A stretch of 64,000 bases of DNA, taken from positions 62,001 through 126,000 of the forward strand of contig CALEFT010000027.1 of NCBI GenBank assembly GCA_937876985.1. Direction: 5' to 3'. This DNA comes from an uncultured Clostridia bacterium (lineage in GTDB: Bacteria > Bacillota > Clostridia > Saccharofermentanales > Saccharofermentanaceae). Positions 1-8,375 of the stretch are shown here, one piece after another. Numbering within the stretch: the stretch's first letter is position 1; each line of letters opens with the position of its first letter. The notes beneath the pieces were generated by a model. The model saw only the letters and a list, made by a program, of their open reading frames with translations. It made no database searches and was not told the DNA's origin. A program made the translations under genes and the position numbers.

Positions 1-447
1 GCATTCCACATCACTTCTCCAGCAGAGGACGGTTCCGGTGCAGCAATGGCGATGACATATGCAATTAATGATGCAGGAATAAAGCCAGAGGATATCGACT
101 ATGTAAATGCGCACGGTACATCAACACACCACAACGATTTGTTCGAGACAAGAGCAATCAAGATGGCGCTTGGAGAGCACGCATATAAGACACATATCAA
201 TTCGACAAAGTCTATGACAGGACACCTACTTGGTGCAGCTGGTGCGATTGAAGCAATCGTTTGCGTAAAGACAATCGAGGAAGGCTTCATTCACCAGACA
301 GTTGGTTCTAGTGAGGCGGATGAGGAGCTTGATTTGAACTATTGCTTCGGTGCTCCGGTTATGAAGGATGTTAAGTACGCAATGTCTAATTCGTTAGGCT
401 TTGGTGGACATAACGCGACACTTGTTTTCAAGAAGTATGAGGCTTGA
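1..447 (+). CDS. fabF: 3-oxoacyl-ACP synthase II (FabF), C-terminal part
   Basis: The gene enters from the left edge in frame 1 and ends with TGA at 445-447, so only the last 148 residues are visible. FabF condenses malonyl-ACP with a growing acyl-ACP in fatty-acid elongation. The fragment has the catalytic His in NAHGTSTHHND, the Lys and second His region STKSMTGHLLGAAGAIEA, and the family ending NSLGFGGHNATLVF. It is followed directly by accB, fabZ, accC and accDA, an operon that makes malonyl-CoA and elongates acyl chains. The family assignment is secure; the N-terminus with the active-site Cys lies outside the window. Confidence 0.96.
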   Translation, partial: AFHITSPAEDGSGAAMAMTYAINDAGIKPEDIDYVNAHGTSTHHNDLFETRAIKMALGEHAYKTHINSTKSMTGHLLGAAGAIEAIVCVKTIEEGFIHQTVGSSEADEELDLNYCFGAPVMKDVKYAMSNSLGFGGHNATLVFKKYEA

Positions 448-461
448 TGGAGGGCAAGAAA

Positions 462-935
462 ATGGCAGAGAAGAATACAAATACAGGACTTACAACAGAG
501 GACATCATTACACTAATGAGAGAGATGTCAAATACAGGACTAAAGTCCATGGAATTTACTCTAGGTGATTCAACAATCAAGCTAGAGGGTGCAACAAATG
601 AGCAGGTAGTGGTAGCTGCTCCATCAGAGGTTGTAATTGCTAATCAAGCAGCTTCATTAGAGACAAAGACAACTGAGATTCCTACTACAAATAAGCAGGT
701 AGGAAACGAGATTAAGTCTCCACTTGTTGGTGTATTCTACGAAGCTCCACAAGCTGGAGCTAAGCCTTTCGTAAAGGTTGGAGACAAGGTAAAGAAGGGA
801 CAGACTTTGGCAATCATTGAAGCAATGAAGATGATGAACGAGATCGAGTCCGAGTTTGATGGAACGGTAGTAGACGTGTTCGTGAAAAACGAGCAGGGTG
901 TTGAGTACGGCCAGCCACTTTTCTTAATCGCATAA
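462..935 (+). CDS. accB: Biotin carboxyl carrier protein of acetyl-CoA carboxylase
   Basis: This is the biotin carrier subunit that shuttles carboxybiotin between the biotin carboxylase and the carboxyltransferase. The C-terminal lipoyl/biotinyl domain shows the biotinylation motif EAMKMMNEIES, where the Lys between the two Met is modified. An N-terminal helical part and a polar linker precede it. The reading frame is open from a TTG at 444 that overlaps the fabF stop, but ATG 462 has GGAGG eight bases upstream (449-453), so I choose 462, giving 157 residues, a normal length. It sits between fabF and fabZ in one operon. Confidence 0.95.
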   Translation: MAEKNTNTGLTTEDIITLMREMSNTGLKSMEFTLGDSTIKLEGATNEQVVVAAPSEVVIANQAASLETKTTEIPTTNKQVGNEIKSPLVGVFYEAPQAGAKPFVKVGDKVKKGQTLAIIEAMKMMNEIESEFDGTVVDVFVKNEQGVEYGQPLFLIA

Positions 936-979
936 AAAGCGAGGGCGCAAGTTCCAAATACGAATTAGAGGGTTACAAA

Positions 980-1444
980 ATGGAAAATACAAATACAGAA
1001 AACGCTCCAAAGAGGAGCCTTAATACACAGCAGATTATGGAAATTTTGCCACACAGACATCCATTCCTATTGGTAGACACAATCGAGGATTATGTTGAGG
1101 GCGAATATGCAGTCGGCTATAAGTGTGTGACTTTTGACGAATATTATTTCAAGGGACACTTCCCTGGAACACCAATTATGCCGGGAGTGCTTATCGTTGA
1201 GGCTCTCGCACAGACAGGCGCAGTTGCGATTCTTGCCAAGGAAGAGAACAAGGGTAAGCTCGCGTTCTTTGCTGGAATTGACAAGGTAAAGTTCAAAAAG
1301 CCAGTAGTTCCAGGTGACAAGCTAAAGCTTGAGACACGAATCACTCAGGTTAGAGGCCCAATGGGTATGGGCGAAGCAGTTGCAAGCGTTGACGGCGAGG
1401 TTCGCTGCACAGCAACACTCAAGTTCGCAGTAATTGATTCATAA
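980..1444 (+). CDS. fabZ: 3-hydroxyacyl-ACP dehydratase FabZ
   Basis: FabZ removes water from 3-hydroxyacyl-ACP to give trans-2-enoyl-ACP in the elongation cycle. The 154-residue product has the family landmarks: ILPHRHPFLLVD near residue 25, then the hot-dog fold active-site segment GHFPGTPIMPGVLIVEA, with His and the downstream Glu as catalytic residues. The length is normal. Upstream GAGGG gives a usable ribosome site. It lies between accB and accC with gaps of only 44 and 12 bases, consistent with one transcript. Confidence 0.96.
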   Translation: MENTNTENAPKRSLNTQQIMEILPHRHPFLLVDTIEDYVEGEYAVGYKCVTFDEYYFKGHFPGTPIMPGVLIVEALAQTGAVAILAKEENKGKLAFFAGIDKVKFKKPVVPGDKLKLETRITQVRGPMGMGEAVASVDGEVRCTATLKFAVIDS

Positions 1445-1456
1445 AGTAGGGGAATT

Positions 1457-2833
1457 ATGATTAAGAAGATTTTGATCGCCAACAGAGGCGAGATTGCAGT
1501 TCGAATAATTCGCGCGTGCCGAGAGATGGGCATCATGACTGTTGCGGTTTTCTCTGAAGCAGATCGTAACGCACTTCATGCGCAGCTAGCAGACGAAGCA
1601 ATTTGCATTGGCCCTGCGAAAAGCAGCGACAGCTATCTTAACATAAGAAGCATCATCAGTGCGATTTTGGTTTCTGGTGCAGATGCAGTCCACCCAGGCT
1701 TCGGATTCTTAAGCGAGAACGCTAGGTTCGCAAGCCTTTGCGAGCAGTGCAATATTACTTTTATTGGACCAAGCTCCGAGCAGATTGCAGCATGTGGAAA
1801 CAAGGCAGTTGCAAAGAAGACGATGCAGGACAATAAGATTCCTACGATTCCAGGCAGCTCTACAACAGCAACGACGGTAGAGAAGGCACATAAGCTTGCA
1901 GCAAAGGCTGGATATCCAGTAATCATCAAAGCTGCTGCTGGTGGCGGTGGAAAAGGAATGCGAGTTTGTCGAGATAAGGATAGTCTTGAACAAGAATTCC
2001 TACTAGCACAAAACGAGTCTTGGCAGGCCTTTGGTGACAACAATATGTACATAGAGCACTATATTGAGCATCCAAAGCATATCGAGGTACAGATTCTCGC
2101 AGACAAGTTTGGAAATGTAATTCACTTAGGAGAAAGAGACTGCTCTATTCAGAGAAATCATCAGAAGATTATTGAAGAGGCTCCATGCGCAAGCCTAGAC
2201 CCAGAACTTCGTAAAGCGATTTGCAAGGCGGCAGTAAAGGCAGCAAAAGCAACCAATTACGAGAACGCAGGAACCGTCGAATTCTTGCTTGAGCCAAACG
2301 GCAGCTTCTACTTCATGGAGATGAACACAAGAATTCAGGTAGAACATCCAATTACTGAATGGATTACAGGAATCGACCTAATCAAAGAGCAAATAAAGAT
2401 TGCGTCAGGCCTGCCACTAGAGTACGAGCAGAAGGACATCAAGCTTGAGGGACATGCAATCGAATGCAGAATCAATGCAGAGGACGCAGAGCATGGCTTT
2501 AGACCATGTCCAGGAAAAATCAACGAGATGTATTTGCCAGGAGGCTTCGGAATCAGAGTCGACTCGGCAATATACGCAGGCTATCAGGTTCCACCATATT
2601 ACGACTCAATGCTTGCAAAGCTTACAGTGCATGCACCTACTCGAAAAGAAGCAGTAGCAAAAATGCAAAGCGCACTTGGAGAAGTAATCATTACTGGAAT
2701 CACGACGAATATCGATTACCAGTACGGAATTTTGAATTCCAAGCTTTTCGAGGAGGGCGAGATAGACGTCGACTTCCTAGATAAGCTAAGTAAGGCGACT
2801 AAGAAGAAGCCGAAGGAGAAGAAATGGAACTAA
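1457..2833 (+). CDS. accC: Acetyl-CoA carboxylase, biotin carboxylase subunit
   Basis: AccC uses ATP and bicarbonate to carboxylate the biotin on AccB. The protein begins IKKILIANRGEIAVRIIR, as the family does, has the ATP-grasp glycine loop KAAAGGGGKGMR near residue 160, and the EMNTRIQVEHP catalytic segment near residue 285. The 458-residue length is normal. The start ATG follows GTAGGGG. Its 3' end overlaps the first codons of accDA by 10 bp, suggesting translational coupling of the carboxylase subunits. Confidence 0.97.
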   Translation: MIKKILIANRGEIAVRIIRACREMGIMTVAVFSEADRNALHAQLADEAICIGPAKSSDSYLNIRSIISAILVSGADAVHPGFGFLSENARFASLCEQCNITFIGPSSEQIAACGNKAVAKKTMQDNKIPTIPGSSTTATTVEKAHKLAAKAGYPVIIKAAAGGGGKGMRVCRDKDSLEQEFLLAQNESWQAFGDNNMYIEHYIEHPKHIEVQILADKFGNVIHLGERDCSIQRNHQKIIEEAPCASLDPELRKAICKAAVKAAKATNYENAGTVEFLLEPNGSFYFMEMNTRIQVEHPITEWITGIDLIKEQIKIASGLPLEYEQKDIKLEGHAIECRINAEDAEHGFRPCPGKINEMYLPGGFGIRVDSAIYAGYQVPPYYDSMLAKLTVHAPTRKEAVAKMQSALGEVIITGITTNIDYQYGILNSKLFEEGEIDVDFLDKLSKATKKKPKEKKWN

Positions 2834-4620
2834 GATATTTGTTCAAAAAGAATAATACAAAAAATCAGGCGATGGGAGTTAGCACAGGAGAGGATGCTAG
2901 TAATGGCGGAACAATGTCTGCTACTAGCGGACAAGCGAAAGCTTCTGAAGAAACGCTAAAACCTTCTGCGCCAGATGGATTAGTAACGCGTTGTCCGAGC
3001 TGTGGAGAAGCAGTTTTCACAGATGAGCTCTTGGATAACTATAAAATTTGTCCGGAATGCGGTGCGTATCTGCGTCTTGATGCAATGATGCGTATCGAGT
3101 CAATTATAGATCCGGAGAGCTTCGAGCCTTGGGATGCAATTATGCCAACACACAACCCTCTAGGCATCCCAGGGTATGAAGCGAAGCTATCCGCAAACAA
3201 AGAGAAGACAGGCCTAGATGAGGCAGTTGTGACAGGAAAGTGCCGAATTGGCGACAACGAAGCAGTCCTAATGGTAATGGACTGTCGCTTCATGATGGCC
3301 TCGATGGGAAATGTCGTAGGAGAGAAAATCACTAGAGCCGTAGAACGCGCGACAGACGAGAGACTTCCAGTAATTATTTTTTGCTGTTCAGGTGGCGCAA
3401 GAATGCAAGAGGGCATAGAGTCTCTCATGCAAATGGCAAAAACATCGGCAGCACTAAAGCGTCATTCGGACGCAGGCCTACTATATGTCTCAGTACTCAC
3501 AGATCCGACAACGGGCGGAGTTACAGCAAGCTTCGCGATGCTAGGAGACATAATACTCGCAGAACCAGGTGCGCTCATCGGCTTTGCTGGCCCACGTGTA
3601 ATCGAACAAACAATCGGACAAAAGCTCCCAGAAGGCTTCCAGAAAGCTGAATTCTTGCTAGAGCATGGCTTCGTAGACGCAATCGTAGAGCGCAAATTCA
3701 TGAGAAAGACACTCGACAGAATTCTCCGTCTACACCAGCAAAATAAGACTTTGTCACAATGTTACACAAGCGATTCTGCTATAGGCGAGAAGCGCTCAGA
3801 CAAGGAAAAGGCTATTAAGACGAAGCCTTCGCGAAAAGCATTGTCCTCTTGGGACAAAGTAAATCTATCTAGACAGATGGATAGACCAGTAGCACTCGAT
3901 TATACATCACAGTTATTTGGAGAAAAGATAGAGCTACATGGAGATCGTGTAGGTTCAGACGATAAGGCAATTTATGGTGCAATCGCAATGTACCACGGAC
4001 AACCAGTAACAATCATTGCACAAGTCAAGGGAAGGACGACAAAGGAGAATATAGAGAGAAATTTCGGAATGCCATCACCATCTGGATATCGTAAGGCACT
4101 TCGACTTATGAAGCAGGCAGAAAAATTTGGTAGACCGGTAATATGTTTCGTTGATACGCCAGGTGCGTTCTGCGGAATTGAAGCAGAGGAAAACGGACAG
4201 GGTGAAGCAATTGCGAGAAATCTTTTCGAGATGAGCAATTTGAAGACTCCGTTACTTTCGATAATTATTGGTGAAGCAGGAAGTGGCGGTGCGCTCGCTT
4301 TAGCTGTGACAGACGAAGTCTGGATGTTAGAGAATGCAATTTATGCGATATTGTCGCCAGAAGGCTATGCGTCAATTCTTTGGAAGGACAGTAAGCGTGC
4401 GCCAGAAGCAGCGACGGAGATGAAACTCACAGCGCAAGACATGCTAGAGCTTGGTATCATTGAGTTAGTAATTAGTGAGCCAGAGCGTTTTGACGCAGAG
4501 TCAATTAGTTCAGTGCTTTCTGAGATAAATGCTAACTTAGACAAGTATTTGGTAAGAGTGATGTCGATGCCGATAGAAGAACTCCTCGAGCAAAGATATC
4601 AGAGGTTCCGCAAGTATTAA
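2824..4620 (+). CDS. accDA: Acetyl-CoA carboxylase carboxyltransferase, fused beta (AccD) and alpha (AccA) subunits
   Basis: One 598-residue open frame contains both carboxyltransferase subunits, which transfer the carboxyl group from biotin to acetyl-CoA. Residues about 55-85 form the AccD zinc finger (CPSC and CPEC pairs). The AccD crotonase-like core follows (GGARMQEGIESLMQM), then a polar joint near residues 310-340 rich in Ser and Lys. The AccA part runs to the end, with KGRTTKENIERNFGM and GEAGSGGALALAV. There is no stop or start signal at the joint. In many bacteria accA and accD are separate. A low-complexity Ser/Thr/Gly/Ala stretch precedes the zinc finger. AAGGAG before ATG 2824 supports the start. 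Confidence 0.95.
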   Translation: MELRYLFKKNNTKNQAMGVSTGEDASNGGTMSATSGQAKASEETLKPSAPDGLVTRCPSCGEAVFTDELLDNYKICPECGAYLRLDAMMRIESIIDPESFEPWDAIMPTHNPLGIPGYEAKLSANKEKTGLDEAVVTGKCRIGDNEAVLMVMDCRFMMASMGNVVGEKITRAVERATDERLPVIIFCCSGGARMQEGIESLMQMAKTSAALKRHSDAGLLYVSVLTDPTTGGVTASFAMLGDIILAEPGALIGFAGPRVIEQTIGQKLPEGFQKAEFLLEHGFVDAIVERKFMRKTLDRILRLHQQNKTLSQCYTSDSAIGEKRSDKEKAIKTKPSRKALSSWDKVNLSRQMDRPVALDYTSQLFGEKIELHGDRVGSDDKAIYGAIAMYHGQPVTIIAQVKGRTTKENIERNFGMPSPSGYRKALRLMKQAEKFGRPVICFVDTPGAFCGIEAEENGQGEAIARNLFEMSNLKTPLLSIIIGEAGSGGALALAVTDEVWMLENAIYAILSPEGYASILWKDSKRAPEAATEMKLTAQDMLELGIIELVISEPERFDAESISSVLSEINANLDKYLVRVMSMPIEELLEQRYQRFRKY

Positions 4621-4646
4621 GAATGCAAACTAATTAAGTGACGGAC

Positions 4647-5062
4647 TACGATAAAAATCTCAAAATCATATTTTTATCGTAGTCATAACGCTAGCTAGAA
4701 GCTCCTTTCATGGCACAAACTACGATAAGAATTGAAAAATCACATTTTTATCGTATAAAAACACGCTCTTCTCAAGGCTCCATTTCATTCAAACTACGAT
4801 AAAAAACTTAAAACTGCTTTTTTATCGTACTATTTGTGCAAGTTAGCAAGGTATATTAGCTCCATTCAGCATGGAAAACTACGATAAAAATCAAGAAAAC
4901 CAATTTTTATCGTAGTCAGCTTCTATAAAAAGGCTCATTCATAATAAAAACACTACGATAAAATTCAAAGAAATGAATTTTTATCGTAACTCAAGCGAAA
5001 TTACAAGCAACAAGCCACTACTCCAACTACGATAAAAACAACAAAATGACATTTTTATCGTA
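4647..5062 (+). repeat. Array of six 35-bp palindromes with phased spacing
   Basis: Six elements lie at 4647-4681, 4721-4755, 4795-4829, 4880-4914, 4954-4988 and 5028-5062. Every one is exactly 35 bp, begins TACGATAA, ends TTTTTATCGTA and has a variable A-rich middle. Some copies extend the palindrome outward to ACTACG...CGTAGT. Start-to-start distances are 74, 74, 85, 74 and 74 bp, so spacers are 39, 39, 50, 39 and 39 bp. Spacers share a weak GCTCC(A/T)TTCA core, so the unit may be a degenerate 74-bp tandem repeat whose palindrome is under constraint. The array lies between the convergent ends of accDA and a GNAT gene and contains no gene. Its function is unknown; the stems could also end transcription. 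Confidence 0.9.
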
Positions 5063-5089
5063 GTTGTCCCTATAAGAGAAGACATAAAG

Positions 5090-5131
5090 AAAACACCACA
5101 GAGAGAAAGTATCTTTCTGTGGTGTTTATTT
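5090..5131. terminator. Bidirectional terminator between accDA/palindrome array and GNAT gene
   Basis: AACACCACAGA pairs with TCTGTGGTGTT across a short inner GAAAG/CTTTC stem, giving a long hairpin. It is followed on the + side by a T-rich run, and on the - side by the complement of an A-rich run, so it can serve both converging transcription units. Confidence 0.8.
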
Positions 5132-5151
5132 TGAATTGATCGATAAACAAT

Positions 5152-5634
5152 TTATTTCATTCTAAGTCTCATAAATACATTCGCATCAGGGTTGTCGTTG
5201 TATCTAGTAATTTCTTCGAAGCCATACTTCTTGTATAGTTCGATTGCTGTGCTACTTCTATCACTATGTGTGTCTAGATATAGCCATACGTAACCGAAGA
5301 GCTTTGCTTGGTCGATAGCGAATGAAAGGAGCTTATCACCATGTCCTTGTCCTTGATACATCTTGAGCAAGAATAGGCACTTTAGCTCGGCTGAGTTACG
5401 ATGCATTACCGAAGCATATTGTTGATTGTGTGGTAGTTCCTTGATAGCAACTGTTCCAACAATCTCTTGGTCATCGTCAACCATTACCCAGAAATGTCTG
5501 AAATTCTCGGCAATGTTTGTAAGAGGTTTGTGTTTGCCTTCAGGGTCAAACGCACGACCTGATTCAGGGAGGCATTTTGCAAGGAAATCGTTTACCTCGT
5601 CCTGAAGAAAGTTTGCAAATTGAACAATACGCAT
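5152..5634 (-). CDS. GNAT-family N-acetyltransferase
   Basis: A 160-residue protein of the Gcn5-related acetyltransferase type. The acetyl-CoA binding segment is visible as CLFLLKMYQGQGHGDKLLSF (R/Q-x-x-G-x-G/A form), followed by the typical C-terminal beta strand WLYLDTHSD and YKKYGFEEITRY. These enzymes move an acetyl group from acetyl-CoA to an amine; the substrate cannot be told from sequence. GGAGGAAG precedes ATG on the minus strand. It stands alone between a terminator and the divergent glycosidase gene. Confidence 0.85.
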   Translation of the reverse strand: MRIVQFANFLQDEVNDFLAKCLPESGRAFDPEGKHKPLTNIAENFRHFWVMVDDDQEIVGTVAIKELPHNQQYASVMHRNSAELKCLFLLKMYQGQGHGDKLLSFAIDQAKLFGYVWLYLDTHSDRSSTAIELYKKYGFEEITRYNDNPDANVFMRLRMK

Positions 5635-5763
5635 AGGCTTCCTCCGCAGTTTAATATATAGAAATTTTAACAGAAAGATTACTTTATTTGTATAACGAAA
5701 GATTTCAAAATGGTATCATTTATATGTATAAATGTCGTATCACTAGTTTTTGCGGAGGTTATT

Positions 5764-8076
5764 ATGCAGATTTCAGATTTATCTCTATATGAGAAGGCTA
5801 GTCTCCTTTGTGGTTCATCCTTTCTCAAAACGCATGGAATTGGTACTACCGAGGGCGAGCATTATTTGCCACAGATGTCTTTTGCAGACGGCGGCACTGG
5901 CATCAATTACGAGCAGCTTTGTGAAGATTTGTTTGGAGACAAGGCCTCCGAGTGGGGACTAGACAAGGACAGATTTGACTTCGTCGTTCACAATTTTTAT
6001 AAGCCTGAAGTAATTGCTTCTCTACCCCCTGCCGAAAAGAAAGCGCACCAAATAATGAGCGAAGAGATTACGAAGTATCGCAATAGCATCACTCTTGCGC
6101 CGGGCTGTTATCCGGCTGGAATTATGGCCGCAAGCACGTGGAATCGACAAAAAATTGAGGAGCTTGGAAACGTGCTTGCTGACGAGGCACGAAGCTTTAA
6201 GCGCAATTGCTTGCTAGGTACGCCGAACTGTAATTTGCTTAAGGACCCATTGAACGGACGCTATTTTGAAGCATGGTCGGAGGATGCGTGGCTTAGTGGT
6301 GAGCTATCACGCAATATGGTTAAGGGCATCGAGGATAAGGGTGTTTGTGCAAATGCTAAGCATTACATTGCAAATAATTTGGAGTTCAATCGAATTGGTA
6401 TTAATGAGATTATCTCAAGAAGAGCTCTTGAAGAAACATACTTACCGCAATTCGAGGCTTGTGCGAGAGCTGGGGCTGGTTCGTTCATGGCATCTTATCC
6501 GAAGGTAAACGGAAGTGCTTGCACGAACAATGAATTCTTATTAAGAGATATACTTCGTGACAAAATGGAGTTTGATGGAATCATCATGTCTGACTGGGGA
6601 GCATGCCGCGATCCACTATGGCAGTGCATTAGGTCTGGACTTACTCTTGCAATGCCTGGCTTTGTTGACCCAAACCAGCTTGTGGATGCAGTAAACGATG
6701 GTCTAATCGACGAGAAATATATCGATGAAGCAGCTTCATTAATGATAAATTTTGCAAACAAATATGCATCTGTATCCGAAGGCCTTTCGCGAGAAGCAGA
6801 GGGCAAGTTAGAAAAAGATGGAGACAAGATTGCATACGAGATTGCTAGCGAGGGAATAATCCTTCTTCAAAACAATGGTATTTTGCCACTTTGCTCTGGA
6901 AACAAGGTGAAGATAGAGGGCACTGGAGCTAAGAGATTTAGAGACTGTGGTATCGGATCTGCGCAAGTAATCACTTCGAGAACAACTGTATTAGCGGAAT
7001 GCTTAAGGGACAACGGTATTGGAGTTCTCGACGAAGAAAGCAAGGAAAATCCTACTGCAAGAATTATCGTCGCAAGTTTGCCAAGCAGCGAGGGTAGCGA
7101 TAGATTAGACTTGTTGCTTGATGAGAGGGATATTGAGCTTCTCGAAGAAGCAGTAACTAACAATATTCCAACAATTCTCGTTCTTAATACACCTGGTCCA
7201 GTAGATATTAGTAAATATGTAGACAAGCTTGAAGTAATAATACTTGTTTATTATCCTGGCATGATGGGCTCGAAAGCTCTTGCTGATATTATTGCTGGAC
7301 GAGTGAATCCGTCAGGAAAGCTTACTGCTACATGGCCAAAGAAATATGAGGATACACCTGGTTTCCTTTGTCGCCCAGACAACAAGTCGTGCATTTATGG
7401 CGAGGGTATTTTTGTTGGATATCGCGGCTATGAGATTCGTAAGATTGAGCCACTGTTTGGCTTTGGTCATGGACTATCTTATACAAACTTTGAGTTCTCG
7501 AATATCAGGGTGAAAGATAGCGTGATTGATAGCAGAGAGAAGAAGATAGTCCTTAAAATGACGGTGACAAATACTGGCAAGATGGCTGGTAGCGAGGTGG
7601 TTCAGGTTTATTGCAGGGATGTGGAATCGACTTTGAACAAGCCTTGTAAGGAGCTAGTGCTTTTCGAGAAGGTCTGGTTAGAGGTTGGGGAGAGCAAGGA
7701 GGTTGTTTTTGAGCTCGAACTTGAGGCGCTGATGGCGTTCGATGAAGACTTCGGGAAGTTTTTGTTGGAGGATGGACTATACGAGTTCTATGTTGGCGGC
7801 TCGCTTCATGGTGCGGAGTATGGCGCGACGGTGCGCGTGACTTGCGGAAGTTTGGAGTACAAGCTCGGTATGAAGTCGACGGTGCTCAAAATTTTGAAGT
7901 ACCCTGAGGTGCTCGACGCGCTTTGGAGGTCGATTGAGGAGAACCAGATTGACAAGATGGTGCTGACTTCGAGGATTAGGTACACGCCTTTTGATAGGCT
8001 CGAGGAGATTCCTGAGTTCGAGGGCAAGGATATGTCGACTTTCTTGAGGGTTTGCGAGACTTTCCAAATTGACTAG
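5764..8076 (+). CDS. Glycoside hydrolase family 3 (beta-glucosidase/beta-xylosidase type)
   Basis: A cytoplasmic-looking enzyme (no signal peptide) of 770 residues that should release a terminal beta-linked sugar. Domain order is standard: a (beta/alpha)8 domain with KHYIANN and the nucleophile Asp277 in IIMSDWGA, then the alpha/beta sandwich domain starting ASEGIILLQNNGILPL, then a fibronectin-III-like domain (GSEVVQVYCRD). The frame is open back to 5710, but GGAGG at 5754-5758 points to ATG 5764. The last 300 bases are richer in G and in rarer codons than the rest. Substrate specificity is not readable by eye. A second, rearranged GH3 gene follows. Confidence 0.9.
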   Translation: MQISDLSLYEKASLLCGSSFLKTHGIGTTEGEHYLPQMSFADGGTGINYEQLCEDLFGDKASEWGLDKDRFDFVVHNFYKPEVIASLPPAEKKAHQIMSEEITKYRNSITLAPGCYPAGIMAASTWNRQKIEELGNVLADEARSFKRNCLLGTPNCNLLKDPLNGRYFEAWSEDAWLSGELSRNMVKGIEDKGVCANAKHYIANNLEFNRIGINEIISRRALEETYLPQFEACARAGAGSFMASYPKVNGSACTNNEFLLRDILRDKMEFDGIIMSDWGACRDPLWQCIRSGLTLAMPGFVDPNQLVDAVNDGLIDEKYIDEAASLMINFANKYASVSEGLSREAEGKLEKDGDKIAYEIASEGIILLQNNGILPLCSGNKVKIEGTGAKRFRDCGIGSAQVITSRTTVLAECLRDNGIGVLDEESKENPTARIIVASLPSSEGSDRLDLLLDERDIELLEEAVTNNIPTILVLNTPGPVDISKYVDKLEVIILVYYPGMMGSKALADIIAGRVNPSGKLTATWPKKYEDTPGFLCRPDNKSCIYGEGIFVGYRGYEIRKIEPLFGFGHGLSYTNFEFSNIRVKDSVIDSREKKIVLKMTVTNTGKMAGSEVVQVYCRDVESTLNKPCKELVLFEKVWLEVGESKEVVFELELEALMAFDEDFGKFLLEDGLYEFYVGGSLHGAEYGATVRVTCGSLEYKLGMKSTVLKILKYPEVLDALWRSIEENQIDKMVLTSRIRYTPFDRLEEIPEFEGKDMSTFLRVCETFQID

Positions 8077-8375
8077 CCTTGCTCGAAAAGCAAGCCTTCG
8101 CTACAAAAGGCGCACACGAGGCGGCGTGACGTGAAGCTGTGCGGTGGCGGCGTGGTGTGAAGTGGCGTGGCGCGATTGAAAGCATCAAATCGATGTGGTT
8201 GGTATCAAATTTGTGGGGGATTTTGGAGAGAAATAGCAGACATTCCCTTGAAATTGATATTGATAGCCAAGGATTTTATATAAATTTTGTAAGAACAAAT
8301 GTAATATTCAGCATAGAAACTCGAAAAGCTCGCGGAAAGAGGGCCCGTGAGTAATAGGATTTGGAGGAAAACAAA
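8077..8375 (+). other. Intergenic region between the two GH3 genes
   Basis: About 300 bases without a credible gene. It begins with a small hairpin (CTTGCT...AGCAAG, 8078-8094) containing the octamer CGAAAAGC at 8084-8091, a motif seen again at 8322-8329. Bases 8110-8170 are GC-rich with repeated GGCGTG-type words, unlike the surroundings. A promoter candidate for the next gene lies at 8254-8282. Confidence 0.6.
8254..8282 (+). promoter_or_regulatory. Putative sigma-A promoter for second GH3 gene
   Basis: TTGATA (8254-8259), a 17-base gap, and TATATA (8277-8282). It lies 94 bases before the start at 8376. The match is good at both hexamers, but no experiment or alignment backs it. Confidence 0.5.

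Noticed and set aside
4647..5062. CRISPR array
   Set aside because: Repeat and spacer lengths look CRISPR-like, but the repeats are palindromes with variable middles, the spacers share sequence with each other, and no cas gene is near.
4621..5150. Replication origin with DnaA boxes
   Set aside because: The palindrome arms contain TTTTTATCGTA, not the TTATNCACA DnaA box, and no dnaA, dnaN or recF gene is near.
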